From the NCBI GenBank assembly GCA_902801245.1, contig CADCHW010000009.1, forward strand, positions 35,418 to 77,447: a stretch of DNA of 42,030 nt, given 5' to 3'. The DNA is from an uncultured Ruminococcus sp. Lineage in GTDB: Bacteria > Bacillota > Clostridia > Oscillospirales > Acutalibacteraceae. The notes below the pieces were generated by a model, which saw nothing but the letters and a program-made list of their open reading frames with translations, made no database searches and was not told the origin of the DNA. This document shows, one piece after another, positions 32,453 to 40,616 of the stretch. The position numbers and the translations under genes were made by a program. Every line of letters begins with the position of its first letter. Positions within the stretch are counted from its first letter, which is position 1.

Positions 32453-33583
32453 ATGAAAAAAGTTATCGTAAACGAAAATGAACGTGGTTTTCTTTTTAAG
32501 GACGGCAAGTTCGTCAAGGTTCTTAAAGCAGGAAAATACTATACATACGGCAGCCGTTTTATAGAGGTTGTTTCTGTTGACGAGCCTGTGTATTCCGAGC
32601 ATTGCAATCTCAATACGCTGCTTGAATCGGAGGATTTGAGAAATGAAGCTTCGGTTGTTGAGGTCGGCGGTGTGGGAAAACAGGAAATCGCACTGCATTT
32701 CATTAACGGAAATTTTAGTGGAGTGCTTAAGCACGGCACACACGCTTATTGGAACGTAGGAGATAAGCACGAGTTTAAAATTGTTGACATATCCTCTCCC
32801 GAGATATCGGACGATATTCCACAGGAGATTTTCAAGAATAATGCTCAGATGTTTTCTGTTTTCCACAGAATTGAAGTCGCACCGTATCAGAAAGCCGTGC
32901 TTTACTTTGACCGCAGATTTGAAAGACTTCTCGAACCGGGAGTATACTATTTCTGGAAAAATAATATTAATGTTAATGTAGATTGTGTAGATACACGCCT
33001 TAAACAGCTTAATATTCAGGGTCAGGAGATTATGACGCAGGATAAAGTTTCTCTTCGTATTAACTTTGTGTGCAAATACAAGATTACCGACTATGTGAAA
33101 GTAACCACCGAGATTGACAATTATATCGAACAAATTCATATTGCCGCACAGTTTGCGATAAGAGATTATGTCGGCAAATACAAGCTTGACGAGGTTTTGT
33201 CGAGTAAGGACGAACTTTCCGAGTTTGTGATTGAAAGACTGAAAGCCAAGGAGAAAGAGCTGTATGTTGAGTTTTCCGAGGCAGGTGTAAAAGATGTAAT
33301 TCTCCCGGGCGAAATCCGTGATATTATGAACACAGTGCTTATGGCTGAGAAAAAGGCACAGGCAAGCGTGATAACAAGACGTGAGGAGGTTGCGTCCACA
33401 AGGTCGCTTCTGAACACGGCGAAGCTTATGGACGAAAACGCTACGCTATACAAGCTTAAGGAGCTTGAATACATAGAGCGTATTTGCGAGAATGTCGGCA
33501 GTATCAACCTCAACGGCAGCAGTGACGTAATTTCCCAATTGACATTGCTTCTTAGAGGAAAAGAATTAAATAATAAAGAATGA
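32453..33583 (+). CDS. Slipin-like SPFH (band 7) protein of the RNA-repair operon
   Basis: 376 residues. The N-terminal part (VNENERGFLFKDGKFVKVLKAGKYY) and a second similar beta unit (QKAVLYFDRRFERLLEPGVYYFW, about 140-165) lead into the SPFH core (VDTRLKQLNIQGQEIMTQDKVSLRINFVCKYKI, split over 177-210) and a helical C-terminus (about 265-350). Slipins usually have an N-terminal membrane hairpin; none is visible here. SPFH proteins form ring-like oligomers. Slipins of this type recur next to RlaP and RtcB genes. GAGGAGG gives a strong ribosome site. rlaP follows after 69 bases. Confidence 0.85.
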   Translation: MKKVIVNENERGFLFKDGKFVKVLKAGKYYTYGSRFIEVVSVDEPVYSEHCNLNTLLESEDLRNEASVVEVGGVGKQEIALHFINGNFSGVLKHGTHAYWNVGDKHEFKIVDISSPEISDDIPQEIFKNNAQMFSVFHRIEVAPYQKAVLYFDRRFERLLEPGVYYFWKNNINVNVDCVDTRLKQLNIQGQEIMTQDKVSLRINFVCKYKITDYVKVTTEIDNYIEQIHIAAQFAIRDYVGKYKLDEVLSSKDELSEFVIERLKAKEKELYVEFSEAGVKDVILPGEIRDIMNTVLMAEKKAQASVITRREEVASTRSLLNTAKLMDENATLYKLKELEYIERICENVGSINLNGSSDVISQLTLLLRGKELNNKE

Positions 33584-33652
33584 AGAAAGAATAATATTAT
33601 TAACGTATGATTGTTTTTTCGCAGCGTGGGATTTTAGGGAAAGTGATTTGAT

Positions 33653-34420
33653 ATGAACGAGATTATACTTGAAAAATTAAGACAAACGGAACAACGGGAA
33701 AATGTTAAAATCCTGCTTGCGGTTGAGTCGGGAAGCAGAGCTTGGGGCTTTGCTTCTCCCGACAGTGACTATGACGTAAGGTTTATTTACGCAAGACCCG
33801 TGAGCGATTATCTGAGATTGGAAGAAACACGAGATGTTATAGAATTGCCTATAGATGACGAGCTTGATATAAACGGCTGGGATTTGCAAAAAACTCTCCG
33901 TCTGATTTACAAATCAAATCCTACCGTTTTTGAATGGCTTAATTCTCCTATTGTTTATTTAAAAAGTGATTTTGCAGCGGAAATAAATACAGCCGCAAAG
34001 GATTATTTTTCCGTGAAAAAAGCATTGTATCATTATCTGAATATGGCTGTTCATAATTATAAAGCGTATCTTAAAGATGATTATGTAAAAGCCAAAAAGT
34101 ATTTTTATGTGTTAAGACCGATACTTGCTTGTAAATGGCTTCTGGATAAAGGGACTCCGCCCCCCATGCTGTTTTCGGAGTTGGCGGAAAGTGAGCTTGA
34201 TGATACGGTTAAATCGAAAGTTCGGGAATTGCTTGACATTAAAATAAATCGTCCCGAAATATATAAAATTCCCCGAATAGAAACATTAAACGAATATCTT
34301 GAATTTAATATTGAGAACATCGGAAAACAAATCGACAATATACCCAACGTGAAAAGCAGCGATTGGAACAGCTTAAACGAACTGTTTCAAAAGATTGTTT
34401 ACTACCAAAAAATGAGGTGA
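33653..34420 (+). CDS. RlaP-type polymerase-beta-fold nucleotidyltransferase
   Basis: 255 residues. The minimal nucleotidyltransferase motif is clear: ESGSRAWGFASPDSDYDVRF (GS at 27-28, metal-binding Asp39 and Asp41), followed by the family segment DINGWDLQKTLRLIYKSNPTVFEWL (split over 72-96). This matches the family called RNA-repair-pathway DNA polymerase beta family (RlaP), which is found with RtcB ligase. It probably adds nucleotides to RNA ends during repair; that role is inferred from context in the literature, not from this sequence. AGGGAAAGTG precedes the ATG. Its last codons and stop overlap the ribosome site of rtcB. Confidence 0.85.
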   Translation: MNEIILEKLRQTEQRENVKILLAVESGSRAWGFASPDSDYDVRFIYARPVSDYLRLEETRDVIELPIDDELDINGWDLQKTLRLIYKSNPTVFEWLNSPIVYLKSDFAAEINTAAKDYFSVKKALYHYLNMAVHNYKAYLKDDYVKAKKYFYVLRPILACKWLLDKGTPPPMLFSELAESELDDTVKSKVRELLDIKINRPEIYKIPRIETLNEYLEFNIENIGKQIDNIPNVKSSDWNSLNELFQKIVYYQKMR

Positions 34421-34425
34421 GATGA

Positions 34426-35634
34426 TTGGATAAGATAGAAATTAAAGGCAAGGTGAACACTGCAATATGCTATGCAAGAGTAGTCGAGGACGAGGCTGTC
34501 GAGCAGATAAGACGAATGTGCGATTATCCTATGACGGAGGGTTCAAAGCTGCGTATTATGCCCGATGTACATTCGGGTAAGGGCTGCACTATCGGAACGA
34601 CTATGACAATTACCGATAAAGCCGTGCCAAACGTTGTGGGCGTTGATATCGGCTGCGGAATGTATACCGTTAATCTAGGTAAAGATGATATCGATTTGGA
34701 AAAATTTGACGAAACCGCACATTTTATTCCCTCGGGCAGAAATGTCTGGGAGGGCAGAAAGGAACGCTTTAACCTTACCGAACTCCGCTGTTACAGAAGT
34801 CTGAAAAAGACTAAATGGATTGAACGAAGCTTGGGTACTCTCGGCGGCGGAAATCATTTCATAGAAATTGATGTTTCCTCCGACGGTACAAAGTACCTTG
34901 TAATTCACTCGGGAAGCAGAAATCTCGGCAAGCAGGTGGCGGAGCTTTATCAGCAGCTTGCGATTGACTTGAACAAGGGCATTGAAAGCTATCTTGAAGC
35001 ACGTGAGGAGATAATCCGCACATACAAGGAACAGGGCAGACGCAGTGAAATTCAGTCCGCACTTAACAAGCTGAGTTTTGATAAGAAAAATTCCGAAACA
35101 ACTATCCCCGAGGATTTGTGTTATTTGTACGGCAAGTATCTTGATGATTATCTTCACGATGTCGAAATATGTCAGCAGTTCGCAAAACGCAACCGTGAAA
35201 AAATGGCTGAAATTATGCTTGACAGAATGGGCATAATCGGCACGGACGGTTTTCACACCATTCATAATTATATCGATACTAAGGAAATGATTCTCCGCAA
35301 GGGTGCAATAGCCGCACATAAAGGTGAAAGAGTTCTTATTCCGATTAATATGAGGGACGGAAGTGTTCTTGCAGTCGGTAAGGGCAACCCAGAATGGAAC
35401 TATTCCGCACCGCACGGAGCAGGACGTATAATGTCGAGAACAAGGGCAAAGAACGAACTTGATATGACTGAATATCAAAAGGCTATGGAGGGTATATATA
35501 CAACCTCTGTGAATGAATATACATTGGACGAAGCACCTATGGCGTATAAGTCATTGAGTGATATTATTGATGTGATAGGAGAAGCTGTTGATATTATAGA
35601 GGTTTTGAAGCCGATTTATAATTTTAAGGCTTAA
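34426..35634 (+). CDS. rtcB: RNA-splicing ligase RtcB
   Basis: 402 residues. Ligand and catalytic positions are intact: D74 and C77 in VGVDIGCGMY, H144 in GGGNHFIE, H161 in HSGSRN, H280 in HTIHNYID, and the guanylylated histidine H330 in SAPHGAGRIMSRTRA. RtcB joins RNA ends with 2',3'-cyclic phosphate to 5'-hydroxyl ends using GTP and Mn. Start is TTG 34426; GAGGTGA at 34414-34420 overlaps the rlaP stop, and the only nearby ATG (34422) leads to an immediate stop. RtcA, Archease and PrfH genes are absent. The long repeat copy D follows the stop. Confidence 0.96.
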   Translation: MDKIEIKGKVNTAICYARVVEDEAVEQIRRMCDYPMTEGSKLRIMPDVHSGKGCTIGTTMTITDKAVPNVVGVDIGCGMYTVNLGKDDIDLEKFDETAHFIPSGRNVWEGRKERFNLTELRCYRSLKKTKWIERSLGTLGGGNHFIEIDVSSDGTKYLVIHSGSRNLGKQVAELYQQLAIDLNKGIESYLEAREEIIRTYKEQGRRSEIQSALNKLSFDKKNSETTIPEDLCYLYGKYLDDYLHDVEICQQFAKRNREKMAEIMLDRMGIIGTDGFHTIHNYIDTKEMILRKGAIAAHKGERVLIPINMRDGSVLAVGKGNPEWNYSAPHGAGRIMSRTRAKNELDMTEYQKAMEGIYTTSVNEYTLDEAPMAYKSLSDIIDVIGEAVDIIEVLKPIYNFKA

Positions 35635-35637
35635 ATA

Positions 35638-36003
35638 TCTTTCGGTGAGGCGAAGCTTGTTAAAGTTTGGTCAAGCTTTTTAAAGCTTGCGGGCGACGGA
35701 ACACCCCAAGAAGCCAAGCCGCAGGCGACAGCTGATTGGCAGGTGTTCCTAGTGGTCTTGCACCAGCAGGGGCAGAGCCCCTGCTCGCTGACGAAACAAA
35801 TCAGCGTAGAAAATAAACTATCCTCAGCGAAACTAAATAAACTATCACCAAAGAACGAAACAAAAAATAAAAAACACACATAAAAAACAATAACTTCCGA
35901 CACAAACCAACAAAGGCAACAGCGTAGCGAATTGCCGGTCAAAGAAAGATAAACTAATTTCCCGACCCGATTTCTGCGGACGTTGTTTACCGAATTACTG
36001 TTC
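35638..36003 (+). repeat. Long interspersed repeat, copy D (full form)
   Basis: CTTTCGGTGAGGCGAAGCTT, GGTCAAGCTTTTTAAAGCTT, central block GGGCGACGGAACACCCCAAG to AGGTGTTCCTAGTGGTC, hairpin AGCAGGGGC-AGA-GCCCCTGCT (35765-35785), TCGCTGACGAAA, A-rich middle, GGCAACAGCGTAGCGAATTG and a tail with a degenerate mini-palindrome near 35977. It matches copy B closely and fills the 403-base gap. Confidence 0.9.
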
Positions 36004-36037
36004 AAAAATGAATTAATTAATAAAGAGGTGTGAAGCT

Positions 36038-36643
36038 ATGTTAAAGATGAAGAAAGCCTGTCAAGTTCCGCTTGCGGAAAAACTTTTTGAGGAGTACGAA
36101 GTGAGGGATAATCATATTGCTGCAAATGTCGGTGTTGATAAAATTGAAGATGTGTTGAAACATTTCATTGCTATGCACGATGAACCTTTGTTTTTCATAT
36201 TGGAGCTGCCTACAAATTATAACGATGAAACAGTTTCGGAATCTGGAGAAGTAGAGGTTGTCGAGGTTTATCATAAAGACGTTTATTATATTGACGGTTG
36301 TTCCCAAAAGGAAGCCCTAAGTATTCTGAACAGGGTAGGGGAGTTGCTTTATAATGACGGATTATCTGCATTCGGTTACGGCTGTCACAACAGCGGTGAC
36401 GAAATTATGTTCGGAGAATATAACATACTGACGATATTAAGCAGTAACATTAACGCATATTCAAACTTTTTTGAAGAACATAATATTTCAAAAACGGATA
36501 GTCTTATCACGGCTTGGCAAACATTTTCGGCTGAAACTCCGGGAATGTGCGGTTCGCACTCCGTGAACGGAGAAACTATTTATGATATTCCGAAAATATT
36601 TGAGAATTACGGAATGTATTTTGCGGAAAGAAGAGAGGAATAA
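36038..36643 (+). CDS. Hypothetical protein
   Basis: 201 residues, cytoplasmic and acidic, no signal peptide. AGAGGTG lies 7 bases before ATG 36038. The stretch MHDEPLFFILELPTN and the glycine-rich FGYGCHNSGDEIMFGEYNILTIL (split over 107-129) suggest a beta-rich fold. I do not recognise the family. It is a single gene enclosed by two long repeat copies in opposite orientation and followed by its own terminator, so it may be a mobile or accessory gene. Confidence 0.75.
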   Translation: MLKMKKACQVPLAEKLFEEYEVRDNHIAANVGVDKIEDVLKHFIAMHDEPLFFILELPTNYNDETVSESGEVEVVEVYHKDVYYIDGCSQKEALSILNRVGELLYNDGLSAFGYGCHNSGDEIMFGEYNILTILSSNINAYSNFFEEHNISKTDSLITAWQTFSAETPGMCGSHSVNGETIYDIPKIFENYGMYFAERREE

Positions 36644-36644
36644 T

Positions 36645-36677
36645 AAAAAGGGCAAGCTGTTTGGGCTTGCCCTTTTT
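36645..36677 (+). terminator. Intrinsic terminator after the hypothetical gene
   Basis: AAAAAGGGCAAGC pairs perfectly over 13 bp with GCTTGCCCTTTTT. The A-run and T-run make it usable in both directions. Confidence 0.9.
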
Positions 36678-36689
36678 GAATAATGACTT

Positions 36690-36970
36690 TATCTTTCTTT
36701 GACCGGCAATTCGGCGGACAACGTCCGCAGGAATCGGGTTGAGTATTAAATTTATCTTTCTTTGACCGGCAATTCGCTACGCTGTTGCCTGCTTTATTTT
36801 TTGAGGAAAGATTTTATTTTGATGTGTGTTTTTTTATTTTTGTGTTTCTTTGATAGTTTATTTAGTTTCGCTGAGGGGAGTTTATTTTTCTACGCTAATT
36901 TGTTTCGTCAGCGACAAGGGCTCTGCCCTTGACCCGCAAGCTTTAAAAAGCTTGACCAAACTTTAACAGG
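36690..36970 (-). repeat. Long interspersed repeat, copy E (inverted, short form)
   Basis: Read on the minus strand it goes from CCTGTTAAAGTTTGGTCAAG through CAAGGGC-AGA-GCCCTTG (36915-36931) to two tail units with CGAATTGCCGGTCAAAGAAA and GCGGACGTTGTCCGC (36714-36728). Like copy A it lacks the central block. It fills the 346-base gap and lies just downstream of queA. Confidence 0.88.
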
Positions 36971-36989
36971 ATTCTTTTCGACTTTTTTC

Positions 36990-38015
36990 TTAAACAATAA
37001 GCATTGCGTCACCGAAACTGAAAAATCTGTACTTTTCCTCAACGGCAATCTTATATGCGTTCATAATATTATCATATCCCGCAAATGCACTCACAAGCAT
37101 AATAAGTGTACTCTCCGGTAAATGAAAATTAGTAATAAGACCGTCCAGAACCTTAAACTGATACGGCGGATATATAAAAATATCCGTCCAGCCGTCACAG
37201 GCTATAACTTCGCCGTGTTCCTTAGCAACGGCTTCAAGAGTTCGGCAGCTTGTCGTGCCTACCGAAATAACCCTGCCGCCGTTTGCTTTTGTTTCTTTAA
37301 TGAGCTTCGCCGTTTCCTCGGGAACTTCGTAATGCTCACTGTGCATTTTGTGCTTAGTGACATCATCAACCTTTACGGGACGGAATGTTCCAAGTCCTAC
37401 GTGAAGTGTGACATACCCAATGTTAATTCCCTTGTCACGGATTTTCTGAAGTAAATCCTCGGTGAAGTGAAGTCCGGCAGTCGGTGCGGCGGCAGACCCC
37501 AGCTCCTTGCTGTAAACCGTCTGATAACGTTCTTTGTCCTCAAGCTTTGCGGTGATGTAGGGAGGAAGCGGCATTTCGCCTAGCTTGTCGAGTGTTGCGA
37601 AAAAATTATCCTCACAATAAAATTCAACAACTCTGTTGCCGTTTTCAAGAACTTCAAGAACCTTGCAAGTCATAATTCCGTCACCGAAAACAAACTCCGT
37701 GTTCTCTCTTGCTTTCTTTCCGGGTCCTGCAAGGCATTCCCATACTTTCTGTGAACGCTGAGTTAAAAGCAGAAATTCAACTCTTGCACCCGTTTCCTTT
37801 TTAATTCCGTAAATTCTTGCAGGAAGTACCCTCGAATCGTTGAGAATAAGACAGTCGCCCTCGTTCAGATAATTGATGATGTCATAGAAATGCTTGTGTT
37901 CAACCTCGCCGCTTGTCTTGTCAAGTACAAGAAGCCTTGAAGAATCTCGTTTTTCAAGCGGAGTTTGGGCAATAAGCTCTTTTGGAAGTTCGTAGTAATA
38001 GTCGCTGGTTTTCAT
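36990..38015 (-). CDS. queA: S-adenosylmethionine:tRNA ribosyltransferase-isomerase QueA
   Basis: 341 residues. [29 protein letters not shown] is split across the family N-terminus, and [27 protein letters not shown] and [20 protein letters not shown] are hallmark motifs. It transfers ribosyl from SAM to preQ1 in tRNA, making epoxyqueuosine. It is the only gene on the minus strand. The ATG at 38015 is preferred over an upstream TTG (38024) because AAAGGA lies 10 bases before it. tgt, a common neighbour, is not present here. Confidence 0.97.
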   Translation of the reverse strand: MKTSDYYYELPKELIAQTPLEKRDSSRLLVLDKTSGEVEHKHFYDIINYLNEGDCLILNDSRVLPARIYGIKKETGARVEFLLLTQRSQKVWECLAGPGKKARENTEFVFGDGIMTCKVLEVLENGNRVVEFYCEDNFFATLDKLGEMPLPPYITAKLEDKERYQTVYSKELGSAAAPTAGLHFTEDLLQKIRDKGINIGYVTLHVGLGTFRPVKVDDVTKHKMHSEHYEVPEETAKLIKETKANGGRVISVGTTSCRTLEAVAKEHGEVIACDGWTDIFIYPPYQFKVLDGLITNFHLPESTLIMLVSAFAGYDNIMNAYKIAVEEKYRFFSFGDAMLIV

Positions 38016-38063
38016 AAATATCAAAGTCCTTTCAATATATTGTTAAAATAAATTTTAGGTTGG

Positions 38064-38142
38064 GCGGACAACGTCCGAAAGAAACACGTAAAGCAAGGAT
38101 AAAAAGAACTATTTTCACGTGTTTCTTGTGGGTGTTGCCTAC
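38064..38142. repeat. Compound hairpin repeat between queA and asd
   Basis: GCGGACAACGTCCG, AAAGAAACACGT, an AT-rich loop with AAAAAGAACTATTTTC, ACGTGTTTC and GTGGGTGTTGCCTAC (38128-38142; two wobbles). AAACACGT and ACGTGTTT pair, so two mini-palindromes flank a longer stem. It lies between divergent genes. Confidence 0.8.
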
Positions 38143-38169
38143 AAATTTGAAAAATGTATCGATTAAAGT

Positions 38170-38198
38170 TTGACAACATATAATAATAGTGCTATATT
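38170..38198 (+). promoter_or_regulatory. asd promoter 1
   Basis: TTGACA (38170-38175), 17-base spacer, TATATT (38193-38198). Confidence 0.75.
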
Positions 38199-38232
38199 AT
38201 AAGATAGAAGCTTGTTTTTTTGCTAAAAAATA

Positions 38233-38261
38233 TTGAAATTCGGCTCAAAAACAGTTATAAT
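38233..38261 (+). promoter_or_regulatory. asd promoter 2
   Basis: TTGAAA (38233-38238), 17-base spacer, TATAAT (38256-38261). It lies 63 bases after promoter 1, leaving a leader of about 95 bases with no recognisable riboswitch. Confidence 0.75.
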
Positions 38262-38363
38262 ATATATAGTTCCTGTTACAGACTGTATCAAGATTTTATT
38301 TTACACATTTTTTAAAATATTGTCAATACGTTTGTTTTAAGGAGAAAGAAAGGATTGATTATA

Positions 38364-39440
38364 ATGAAGCAGTACAAGGTAGGTATCATCGGAGCAACGG
38401 GTATGGTAGGTCAAAGATTTGCCACATTGCTTGAGAATCACCCTTGGTTTAACGTTACAGTTCTTGCGGCAAGTGCAAGAAGTGCAGGCAAAACTTACGA
38501 AGAAGCAGCAGGAAACAGATGGGCTTTGCAGATTCCTATGCCCGAAAGTATGAAAAATATGGTTATTGTTGATGCGTCCGATGTTCAGGCTGTGGCTTCT
38601 CAGGTTGATTTCGTGTTCTGTGCGGTTGATATGAAGAAGGACGAGATTAAGGCTCTTGAAGAGGCTTACGCTAAGGCAGAGTGTCCTGTTGTATCGAACA
38701 ACTCCGCTAACCGTTTCACTCCCGATGTACCTATGATTATCCCCGAGATTAACGACCAGCATCTTGAGATTATCGAATCTCAGAAGAAGCGTCTTGGCAC
38801 AAAGAAAGGTTTCATTGCCGTTAAGTCAAACTGTTCTTTACAGAGCTATGTTCCGGCTGTTAATCCGCTTATGGATTTGGGCGTGACGAAAGTCCTTGCC
38901 TGCACATATCAGGCTATTTCGGGTGCAGGTAAAACATTTGAGCGTTGGCCCGAAATGGTTGATAACGTAATCCCGTACATCGGCGGCGAAGAAGAGAAGA
39001 GTGAAAAAGAGCCGCTCAAAATCTGGGGTACTATCGAGGACGGCGAGATTAAGCCGGCACAAACTCCGTCCATTACTGCACAGTGTATTCGTGTTCCCGT
39101 AAGTGATGGTCACACAGCGGCTGTATTTGTTTCATTTGAGAAGAAGGTTTCTATTGATGAAATCATTGAGCGTTGGAATAACTACAGCGGTGAGCCGCAG
39201 AAACTCAATCTTCCGAGTGCTCCGAAGCAGTTTCTCCACTACTTCACAGAGAACGACAGACCTCAGATTAAGTCCGAGAGAAATCTCGAAAACGGTATGG
39301 CTGTTTCAATCGGCAGATTGAGAGAAGATACCCAGTACGACATCAAGTTCGTTTGTATGTCACACAACACCCTCAGAGGTGCGGCAGGCGGTGCTGTTCT
39401 TCTTGCGGAACTTCTCGCAGCAAAGGGTTACTTTGATTAA
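38364..39440 (+). CDS. asd: Aspartate-semialdehyde dehydrogenase, archaeal/fungal type
   Basis: 358 residues. NADP motif GATGMVGQRF (10-19), HPWFNVTVLAASARSAGKTYEEAA and the catalytic Cys157 in KSNCSLQSYVPA match the ASADH subgroup best known from archaea and fungi, rather than the usual bacterial one (which has a different Cys context and shorter start). It reduces aspartyl phosphate to the semialdehyde, the branch point for lysine, threonine and methionine. ATG 38364 follows AAAGGA. dapB lies two genes on; dapA is absent between them. Confidence 0.93.
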   Translation: MKQYKVGIIGATGMVGQRFATLLENHPWFNVTVLAASARSAGKTYEEAAGNRWALQIPMPESMKNMVIVDASDVQAVASQVDFVFCAVDMKKDEIKALEEAYAKAECPVVSNNSANRFTPDVPMIIPEINDQHLEIIESQKKRLGTKKGFIAVKSNCSLQSYVPAVNPLMDLGVTKVLACTYQAISGAGKTFERWPEMVDNVIPYIGGEEEKSEKEPLKIWGTIEDGEIKPAQTPSITAQCIRVPVSDGHTAAVFVSFEKKVSIDEIIERWNNYSGEPQKLNLPSAPKQFLHYFTENDRPQIKSERNLENGMAVSIGRLREDTQYDIKFVCMSHNTLRGAAGGAVLLAELLAAKGYFD

Positions 39441-39461
39441 TTTTTGACAAGAGGTATTACT

Positions 39462-39653
39462 ATGGCAAAGAAAGAAGAAAGATTCACGGAGATTTTATCC
39501 GAGGGCAGTACAATGACTTGTCGAAGGGCAGTGTTTGTCGATAAGGAAACAGGTGTGAATTATCTTTGGGTACATTCAGGCTATGCAGGCGGTTTAACTC
39601 CGCTGCTCGATTCCGAGGGCAAGCCGATTGTTACCTCTGTTGATAAAAAGTAA
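39462..39653 (+). CDS. DUF6440-like small protein
   Basis: 63 residues. RAVFVDKETGVNYLWVHSGYAGGLTPLLDSEGKPIV is split over residues 22-57 and fits the DUF6440 pattern (DxxTGVNYL, GYAGGLTPLLD). Its function is unknown. AGAGGT 8 bases upstream supports ATG 39462. It lies 21 bases after asd and is probably cotranscribed with it. Confidence 0.8.
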   Translation: MAKKEERFTEILSEGSTMTCRRAVFVDKETGVNYLWVHSGYAGGLTPLLDSEGKPIVTSVDKK

Positions 39654-39728
39654 TTCAAAAATCAATAAGTCATTAACTTGTTGTTTGTGAATTTTAAATC
39701 TTGAAAAAGAATTAATAATGAACATCAT

Positions 39729-39769
39729 CGGACGGCAAGTATTATTGTTTAATAATATTTTGCCGTCTG
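39729..39769 (+). terminator. Inverted repeat before dapB
   Basis: CGGACGGCAA (39729-39738) pairs with TTGCCGTCTG (39760-39769; one wobble), and the inner TATTATT/AATAATA extends the stem. The T-run is interrupted, so termination strength is uncertain. Confidence 0.55.
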
Positions 39770-39828
39770 TTGCTATATTTATGAAATGGAAATTTATACA
39801 AAATTAAAAATAAAGGAGCTTAAAAACA

Positions 39829-40590
39829 ATGATAAATATATTAATGTCGGGTTGTAACGGAAGAATGGGTCAAGTAATTACGGCAGCGGTAAAAGAACGT
39901 GAAGATGTTCAAATTATCTGCGGTGTCGATACCTATGACGGAATAAAAAATGATTATCCCGTGTATCCCGATTTTACAAGCATTACCGAAAAGGTAGATG
40001 CTGTTATAGATTTCTCCAATCCCTCCGCACTCGGCGGCTTGCTTGACTATGCCGTTAAAAACAGCGTTCCTAGTGTTCTTTGTACAACAGGCTACAGCGA
40101 AGAGCAGATTTCCGATATTAATAAGGCTGCGGAGAAAATCGCAGTTTTCCGTTCGGGAAATATGTCGCTTGGTATAAATCTTCTTATCGAGATTTCAAAA
40201 ATGGCGGCTAAGGTTTTCGGCAGTGACTTCGATATCGAGATTGTAGAGAAACACCACAATAAGAAAATCGACGCTCCCTCGGGTACAGCTCTTATGATTG
40301 CCGACGAAATTTCCACCGTTCTCGATTCCGACCCCGAATACATTTACGACAGACACAGCGTCAGAAAAAAGCGTGACAAAAAGGAAATCGGCATAAGCAG
40401 CGTTCGTGGCGGTACTATTGTCGGTGAACATGAGGTTATCTTTGCAGGTGACAACGAGGTTGTTACTATTTCACATCAGGCACAGTCGAGAAGTTTGTTT
40501 GCGATAGGTGCTTTGAATGCGGCTGTTTTCCTTGCCGATAAGAGTGCGGGAAATTATAATATGTCAGACCTTTTGAAATCGAGATATTGA
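39829..40590 (+). CDS. dapB: 4-hydroxy-tetrahydrodipicolinate reductase
   Basis: 253 residues. GCNGRMGQ (8-15) is the dinucleotide-binding loop; VEKHHNKKIDAPSGTA (139-154; His142/His143, Lys146) is the active-site signature; RGGTIVGEHEVIFAG is also typical. It reduces hydroxy-tetrahydrodipicolinate to tetrahydrodipicolinate for diaminopimelate and lysine. AAGGAG lies 11 bases before the ATG. dapA must be elsewhere in the genome. Confidence 0.97.
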   Translation: MINILMSGCNGRMGQVITAAVKEREDVQIICGVDTYDGIKNDYPVYPDFTSITEKVDAVIDFSNPSALGGLLDYAVKNSVPSVLCTTGYSEEQISDINKAAEKIAVFRSGNMSLGINLLIEISKMAAKVFGSDFDIEIVEKHHNKKIDAPSGTALMIADEISTVLDSDPEYIYDRHSVRKKRDKKEIGISSVRGGTIVGEHEVIFAGDNEVVTISHQAQSRSLFAIGALNAAVFLADKSAGNYNMSDLLKSRY

Positions 40591-40616
40591 TTTTAACCAA
40601 TAAAAGGGTGAATTCT

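Noticed and set aside
34675-35478. 267-codon open frame antisense to rtcB
   Set aside because: It lies wholly opposite a well-conserved gene, lacks a ribosome site and its translation has no recognisable domain; such shadows are common in this codon usage.
38198-38363. Lysine riboswitch upstream of asd
   Set aside because: The leader after the first promoter is about 160 bases, too short and AT-rich for the lysine aptamer, and none of its conserved segments are seen.
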